DNA of 64,000 nt, from contig CAJNDS010001113.1 of the NCBI GenBank assembly GCA_905221605.1, positions 1,381,163 to 1,445,162 on the forward strand, given 5' to 3'. This DNA comes from Symbiodinium natans (Eukaryota; Sar; Dinophyceae; Suessiales; Symbiodiniaceae). The notes below the pieces were generated by a model. That model ran no database searches and was not told the DNA's origin. It saw nothing but the letters and a program-made list of their open reading frames with translations. Shown piece after piece: positions 58,401 through 64,000 of the stretch (position 1 is its first letter; every line of letters starts with the position of its first letter). The translations under genes and the position numbers were made by a program.

Positions 58401-58740
58401 GGTATTTGGGCACAGGATGCCCAGTAGTATCATTTCCATTAGTTTAAGGGGCTTAGTAGCAAAAGCCTGCACTCTGGGACTTTGGTGCATAGGGCTGGGT
58501 GGCGCTTTTCGAAGCCATCACGGGCCAGATGACAACAAACCAGCGATCAGTCTGATCACCAACAACCTCAACCATATCAGCGACATCAAACAACCCAAAA
58601 ATGTTGCCCAGCGTTTCGTGATCCTACCTCCCCTCCCCCCATCTCCTGTTCAGGGTGCCCAAAAGGGATCATTGAAGCAGGCTGTGGGCTTCGATGGCCG
58701 ACGATCTTTACACCTCATGGCTCCGGAATTCGAATGAAGT

Positions 58741-58870
58741 AGTTGGGGGTTCATGGCACTTATTGACCAACTATAACCGTACATATAACCCACTTGTAAG
58801 CCCCTTAAGTGTCCTAATATGGTTATAACTACAGTTATAAGTACAGTTCATATGTACCATGAACCTCCAG
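58741..58870. mobile_element. TIR element family B, copy 6 (130 bp)
   Basis: AGTTGGGGGTTCATGGCACT faces GTACCATGAACCTCCAGAT. Its interior AAGCCCCTTAAGTGTCCTAA and ATGGTTATAACTACAG is close to copy 1 at 5.8 kb. Confidence 0.8.
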
Positions 58871-59230
58871 ATAGCTGTACCTGTCTACAAGCAAGCCTGC
58901 GTATCCTCGCTTGCCCCACAGGCATAACCTTTGGTGTAGGATACATCCAAGCTTATGTCAACAGGACTCGCTTAATCTCCTAATCTCAGTTGGCGGAAGC
59001 ATGCATATTGAATCAGCCCAGCCAGCCCGAATCCCAAAGTGCAATCAACTTCGCTGACTCTTGGCACAAAGCTGTATTGGCTTCAATTAGGAACCACCTC
59101 ATGACCTAACGCTACATCTTGCAAGCACTTCTTATCTTGGTGGCCTGATCAAGGACATCGTTTTGGCAGCTGTTCCTCAACGCGCTTCAGTTCACCTTTA
59201 TAAGTAGAACATCATGTTTCGGATGTAGTT
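58871..59230. other. Repeat-free stretch, nothing recognised
   Basis: No long frame, array or inverted repeat is visible in this interval. Confidence 0.4.
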
Positions 59231-59232
59231 GC

Positions 59233-59309
59233 CCAAACCCTAAACCCTAAACCCTAAATCCTAAACCCTAAACCCTAAACCCTAAACCCTAAACCCTAAA
59301 CCCTAAACC
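59233..59309. repeat. CCCTAAA array
   Basis: Ten units; the last, CCCAG, would serve as acceptor for the coding segment that follows. Confidence 0.95.
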
Positions 59310-59312
59310 CAG

Positions 59313-59438
59313 TTCGGTGCTCCTGTTGTACAAAATGCACCTTCCGATGCTTTGGAGCAGCAGCCTCTGCATGGGGAGCGATGGCAGGATTGGGTTTGGA
59401 TTTCTGGCCATGAATCTTGGATCTTGATGCCTCCCTGA
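59313..59438 (+). CDS. Coding segment with stop, 41 codons, unknown protein
   Basis: ACCCAG^TTC opens FGAPVVQNAPSDALEQQPLH, continuing RWQDWVWISGHESWILMPP to TGA at 59,436-59,438. Tryptophan-rich and well-formed, it looks like a final exon. I do not recognise the family. Confidence 0.45.
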   Translation, partial: FGAPVVQNAPSDALEQQPLHGERWQDWVWISGHESWILMPP

Positions 59439-59747
59439 AACCCTAAGCCCTAAACCCTAAACCCTAAACCTTAAACCCTAAACCCTAAACCCAAACTCTG
59501 CCCCGCACGTAACGGTGTTTCTCTCCTTTCCTTGCGGTTGGCGTAGGGAGCTCATGCACGGCCTGCACACTAAACCGCCCTAAGTCCTGAACATACCTTA
59601 CTAGTTCTTAGTAGGTGCTCGGGGGACTGGGCACGTTTCAGCCAACAGAGTGTCCCAGGGATGACTGTGCAGAGTGCATATTTCCATATTCCCAAACTAA
59701 GAACTCCAGAAAGATCATCTTGTCACTGCAAGCCCTATAAATTATGG

Positions 59748-59845
59748 GTAATTCCCTATATAGGGGTACCCCTTTTAAACCCCAAATAGAACAGAATCCC
59801 CTTCAAAGGACCCCCAAAAAGGGTACCCCTATTTTCGGAACCCGC
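59748..59845. mobile_element. Dispersed element family E, copy 2
   Basis: It matches 1,281-1,388 in order of blocks: CCCCAAATAGAA, CCCCTTCAAAGG, CCCCCAAAAAGGGTACCCC, TTTTCGGAACCC. It also has internal inverted pairs (GGGGTACCCC twice). Confidence 0.45.
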
Positions 59846-61084
59846 CAAATCTTAGTTCAGACAGATTGGGTTTGCAACCATCGCGTCCCAGGCCCTGGCT
59901 GGAGCAGTAGGGCCCGGAACCTTTAAAGGATTCTTTTTTTGTTTTTTCCGGTTTAATTCTGTTCCTGAAGGTGTATAAGGATGTATATGAAGCCTTATAA
60001 AACCTGAACCCTAAACCCTAAACCCTAAACCCTAAACCCTACATAAACCCTAAACCCGAACCCTATTCCTAAACCGTTTATGCTACGCCATAAACCTCGT
60101 GACTGAACCTGAGGCCTTGGGCTGCTCCTGCAGGCTGCCCCGTGCTGTAGGGTTTTCGGTTTTTTTGGGGTTTAAGGTTTAGGGTTTAGGGTTTAGGGTT
60201 TAATTAGGGTTTAGGGTTTATGAGGTTCAGGGCTTGGGGGTTTGTACTTCATCCGCGCTGGGGAGGCTCATTCGACAGCCCCACTTCAGGGTGACCGCAG
60301 ACGTTGGCTGCGTAACCTCTCCCGCTAGAACGTGCAGCTACCTTGCGGCTACTCGTTGGGGTTTGGGGCTCAGGACGCGCGAAACCCTAAGCTTCAAACC
60401 TACATTTTTCAACTTGTTCACTGCAGCCTTGCATCGTTTCAGCATGCCGGGCTACTAGGCCACTCATGTCGGGTGTCACTTTGGAACGCCCGAAGGAACT
60501 CCAAGCAGGCATCAGTTACAGAGTAGGTGCTATTTGTATGCTCGGAGCCCTAGGCTAGGGTTGTTGTTATTCATATTGTTCTTAGTGATTTTCTGACGTG
60601 ATGGTTCGGTTCCTATGCTTACGAAGTCATTCTTGTTGCCTTCCTTCCAGGAAATCCTTTTCCCGATCCTGTTCAGGTGCTTGGCACCTCGACCGCAAAG
60701 ACGATAACACCCCATTTCAAGTGGGGCCAGACGAAGGAGTGTGGGGATGCAACTTGCATTCATCAAGCTTTCAAGAGATTAGGGTTTAGGATTTGGAGTT
60801 TCGGTCTGAGGGGCTTGGGGATTAGGGTTCAGGGTATGGGGCTTTTCAAGAGATTAGGCTGGCGTGCGCTTTGCTAGGTTTTGGGGGTTCTTTGGGATAC
60901 GGCAGATCAGCAACTCGGCTCCAGCGGTCCGTCTCGGGGGGGGGGGGGGGGTTCAGCAGACTTCTTAAGCTCGGGGGCATCGTTACGTCAGTTGCCAATA
61001 TGTTGCCCCTGTAATCGCTTGAAGATACCCGTTCTAACTTTATAAGCTCCATCCTCAATTTTTGTTGTGATGTCACCTTCCCAG
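59846..61084. other. Short arrays and open stretches, no recognised gene
   Basis: C-strand units (about 60,006-60,065) and a G-strand array (about 60,170-60,215). Frames at 60,234-60,526 (+) and 60,530-60,766 (-) carry no recognised domain. The duplication at 60,767-60,858 is listed separately. A G tract lies at about 60,937-60,951. Confidence 0.3.
60767..60858. repeat. Degenerate telomeric block between 17-18-bp direct repeats
   Basis: GCTTTCAAGAGATTAGG (60,767-60,783) and GCTTTTCAAGAGATTAGG (60,841-60,858) enclose about 57 bases of drifted TTTAGGG-type sequence. Confidence 0.75.
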
Positions 61085-61174
61085 GAGCAACTCTTCATAT
61101 CCGTGATGGTGTCCGCTGCTTAGCTCGCGCTGTGAGCTGGGATGCTGGCCGGGCTGCACGGCGCATGCCAGCCA
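61085..61174 (+). CDS. Coding-like island, unknown protein
   Basis: TTCCCAG^GA opens ATLHIRDGVRCLARAVSWDA and GRAARRMPA. Arginine-rich and GC3-rich. A possible exon; no family is recognised. Confidence 0.35.
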
Positions 61175-61490
61175 GAAGCTGCCCCCCATCAACCTGTTTG
61201 GACAGGGAGTGTTCATGGGTTTATAAAGTTGATATAGGTCGAACAGAGGGCTTAGTTCATGGTCTGAGGTTTATTATGGGTTCCGATGTCTGAATATACG
61301 GTTGATAGATCTTTTAGGTACAAGGTCTCTGGGGGTTTCCTGGGGCTTCTAGAATAAACCTTGTGAACCCTATAAACACAACAAAATTCAGATGAGATCT
61401 CGTGGACTTAGGCGCGACCTGGCACCAGACTCTGTGCCAGGCTCCAAGAGATATCCGCTGGCCGGGATGTAGGGGGGGCCACGGTCCACA

Positions 61491-61592
61491 AGGTAGGCAT
61501 TTGAGACATTGTATATTTCCCTTATCGGGTCTAAGAGGATCGTACTCAGGAATATTTATCAGAGGGTTTTAACGGCTATCCGCGGCTATCCA
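61491..61592. mobile_element. Dispersed element family G, copy 3
   Basis: GGCATTTGAGACATTGTATA, CCTTATCGGGTCTAAGAGG, CAGGAATATTTATCAGAGGG. This copy is uninterrupted, and it is the reference showing that copy 2 carries an inserted array. Confidence 0.65.
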
Positions 61593-62410
61593 CGTCCATC
61601 GTGGCGCAGGTTTTAGGGTTTTAGGCTTGCTGGGGAAAATTTAATCTTCAAGACTCTGGCTTGAACTTAAAACGTTACTAAGTGCAGCGTCCCCGTCAAA
61701 GTAGTGAGCCTTAACTGAGCCCACTTCGTGGCTCACCTAAAGTAAATGCCATAGCTGCTTCTTTCCAAGTTCTACTACGGCGGAGTACCCTAAACCCTTT
61801 GGCAGCTACGGTCGAGATTCAGGAGTTGGGGTATAGGGTTCTGAAGCCCCCGCCAAGTTTCCGAATGGCCCCAAAAGATGATTGTGGAGACATGATTGCC
61901 TTTCCGGGTTTAGGGCCCTAGGGTTTAGGGTTCAGGGTTTAGGTGAAATTCTGAGTTACACGTAATAAATCACAAGTTCCGGGAGATGATGTATTCGGGG
62001 AGGGGAGTAAACCCTAAACCCTAAACCCTAAATCCCCTACCCCCTAAGCCCAACACAAGGTCAGTGCAGCTGTCGGAGGATGGCGCTCGTCCCTCAGCGG
62101 CTGCTCTTTGCTTCTTGCCGCTCCCAAAGTCAAGTGACCCAGTACTTCCCCTTCTTGAGGGGGATCTCCCTAAACCCTAAACCCTAAGCCCTAAGCCCTA
62201 AGCCCTAAACCCTAAACCCTAACCCTAAACCCCTCCTAAACGCGGCCTCCGAGTCGCCCTCAGGATCTCAGCTTCAAGGCGGCGAGCCGGGGCGGCGACC
62301 ACCACGCCGATCCCTCAGAGACCAACTCTCACCCTTTAGGGTTTAGGGTTTAGGGCGTAGGGTTTAGGGTTTAGGGTTTAGGGCTTAGAGTTTAGGGTTT
62401 AGGGTTTAGG
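61593..62410. other. Unique sequence, small arrays, possible exons
   Basis: Small C-strand arrays lie at about 62,009-62,032 and 62,170-62,232 and a G-strand array at about 62,336-62,410. Open + islands lie at about 62,082-62,160 (MALVPQRLLFASCRSQSQ) and 62,245-62,325. Unrecognised. Confidence 0.35.
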
Positions 62411-62513
62411 GTTGGGATGTTCCGCCTCATACTAGCAGCCCTTAGTTGGAATTAGAATAGGGGGTACTCTAGTCCCTAGTAAGGACTGTTCGTACAAGGG
62501 GGAACATCCTAAC
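62411..62513. mobile_element. TIR element family A, copy 3 (103 bp)
   Basis: GTTGGGATGTTCCGCCTCAT at left and ACAAGGGGGAACATCCTAAC at right, with AGCAGCCCTTAGTTGGAATTAGAAT inside (related to copies 1 and 2). It directly follows a TTTAGGG array. A left half alone occurs at 38,835-38,870. Confidence 0.75.
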
Positions 62514-62639
62514 TTGAACTTCTAGAAACTTCCTAAACAAGGCCCTGACCCCCAAGATGCAGCCCCCTAGAACAACCCTAAACCCTGAGAGAACGGACGA
62601 TGCAGGTGCTAGAGTCAACATCTACGAGTCAACATCTAC

Positions 62640-62770
62640 AATATATACTTTCTCATATACATACTTACATATTTTTTTATGTATACACAGTAATTAAATG
62701 TAAATAAATAAGCACATGATATATATATATATGTATTCTATATATATATACATAAATATGTATACATATA
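62640..62770. repeat. TA-rich microsatellite block
   Basis: TATATA runs are separated by CATACTTACATATTT and GTATACACAG segments. Confidence 0.9.
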
Positions 62771-62879
62771 ATGGAACCGAAGAGCACCTGCGCATGGCAT
62801 TCAAAGCAAAGGCTCCGGGGCTTGCTTCCTCGGAAAGAGAACCCTAGGGGGGGGAACAATGAGTATTGGGTTTTTTTTG

Positions 62880-63855
62880 GAGTTTAGGGTTTAGGGTTTA
62901 GGGTTTAGGGTTTAGGGTTTAGGGGGGGGGGTAGGGAGTTTAGGGTTGTAGGGTTATAGGGTTTAGGGTCAACGCGCTTAGGGAATCTTAGGGATGTTTA
63001 GGGAAGGGGCGTGACACAACTCGAATGCCTCCGCATCTACACTTATTGGACTTAGACTAATGGGTGCTTCTGAGACGTTGCCCTACCTATAACCCTACTT
63101 GTCAGTGCTCCTGAACCCATCCAAGTGCCTTTTCAACACTTAGGCTCTTGAACTCCCGCTGCGAGAAGATGTCCTGAAGGCAGCGCAGCTAAAGAGAGGA
63201 AGGCTTTCGGGCTTTGGGTTTAGGGGCAAGGGGGCTTAGGGGTTTAGGGTTTAGGGTCCAGGGTTCAGGGTTTGGGGGGGCGGGGGGGAATCACGTTCCA
63301 AGTTCGTGGCTGGACAGCTACCTTTCCTCTCGACCCTGAATGGGTTTCTTTGTTTAGGGGTTGTGGGTTTAGGGTTTAGCGTCTACGGTTAGGTGAGCTT
63401 TTGTGCGAAAGTTGTGCATCCGAAGGAATCTGCCCAACACTGTTAGTGTTATAGGCTTCCTTCGAAATATTGGTGAGTGTATGTATGGGGTGTCCGCCTG
63501 GGGATACTGGCAATGCAAACCCTGTTAATTACTTCAAATGCTTGGGCTGTTGCTAAGGAAGTTCGAAGAGGGGCAGCCTGCATCTCATCCCGGCATGCTG
63601 GACCCCCCGGTCTCGCCCTAGCTTTGGGACCCCCCCCCCCGCCCCCTTTTCCTCCGGCCCTACTTAAGCTGTCAGAATATGGAATGTGCCCTAAACCCTA
63701 AACCCCAAACCCCAAACCCCAAACCCTAAAGCAGTTATGGGAAAGTTTTCGTCTCCATGTATGATGGTACGTGCCTGAACAGCAGTCCAGCCCATCCCAA
63801 AACCAAATCTCTAAACCCAGAATGCCAACACTAAACCTTTAACCCGAAATCCCAA
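62880..63855. other. G-strand arrays and short unique pieces
   Basis: TTTAGGG lies at about 62,883-62,925 and 63,244-63,275. A family B-like remnant (AATGGGTGCTTCTGAG...CTGAACCCATCCAAGT) lies at about 63,035-63,126. Open + islands lie at about 63,145-63,200 and 63,477-63,660. None is recognised. Confidence 0.4.
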
Positions 63856-64000
63856 GCTCCTAAACCCTAAACTGCTAAACCCTCAACTCCTAAACCCTCA
63901 ACTCCTAAAACCCTCAACTCCTAAACCCTCAACTCCTAAACCCGAAACTCCTAAACCCTCAACTCCTATACCCCAAACTCCTACACCCTAAACCCCTAAA
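63856..64000. repeat. CTCCTAAACCCTCAA 15-mer array
   Basis: About nine copies of AACTCCTAAACCCTC with CCCGAAA and CCCCAAA variants. This higher-order unit contains one CCCTAAA-like core. It continues past the window edge. Confidence 0.85.

Noticed and set aside
1-64000. Dinoflagellate spliced-leader relict, rRNA or snRNA genes
   Set aside because: By eye I found no match to the conserved spliced-leader sequence on either strand and no rRNA-like segment. A computed search could still reveal short relics.

Overview
The window looks like nuclear DNA of a dinoflagellate, most likely a symbiodiniacean or other suessialean relative. Three observations support this. Plant/alveolate-type telomere repeats (TTTAGGG/CCCTAAA) are scattered through the whole 64 kb in both orientations. 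A non-LTR reverse transcriptase at 23.3-25.8 kb has the HADD catalytic box and spacing I associate with dinoflagellate elements. One gene can be read through 12 introns that all end in AG (10 of 12 followed by G) and use GT, GC and GA donors, which is the dinoflagellate splice pattern. The species call is inference from memory; no search was possible.

Layout. Blocks of TTTAGGG-type repeat (pure, or drifted to TTTGGGG, TTTCGGG, TTATAGGG, CCCCAAA and others) alternate every few hundred bases with short repeat-free islands. Most islands read as protein in one frame and are bounded by AG and GT/GC/GA, so I interpret them as micro-exons and the repeat blocks as intron filling. The clearest case is a secreted class 3 lipase (31,759-41,646, 13 exons). 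Its phases agree at all 12 junctions and it gives an ATG-to-TAA reading of 284 codons plus stop with a complete Ser-Asp-His triad. A second gene with ankyrin repeats is visible at 9.2-12.3 kb, with probable further exons to about 14.7 kb. Many other islands are coding-like but unrecognised.

Mobile DNA. There are at least ten families of short (85-260 bp) terminal-inverted-repeat elements, called A to L here. Several abut exon edges and carry GT/GA...AG ends, as introner elements do. The larger elements are the reverse transcriptase remnant (23.3-25.8 kb, frameshifted C-terminus) and a decayed DDE integrase resembling those of Polinton/Polinton-like viruses of protists (44.4-45.0 kb, three reading frames).

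The 52.8-56.5 kb stretch is different: it has almost no telomeric repeat, is partly AT-rich, and holds a long uninterrupted RBR (RING-IBR-RING2) reading frame that has lost two RING2 zinc ligands.

How it fits together. Telomeric arrays and small TIR elements have repeatedly inserted into genes and now sit in introns. At six places a telomeric array lies between direct repeats of the host sequence (10-29 bp), like target-site duplications. At three coding islands the inferred donor is the array itself (GG^GTTTAGGG). This suggests telomeric-repeat insertion as a route of intron gain or expansion. No rRNA, CRISPR array, complete tRNA or spliced-leader sequence was seen.
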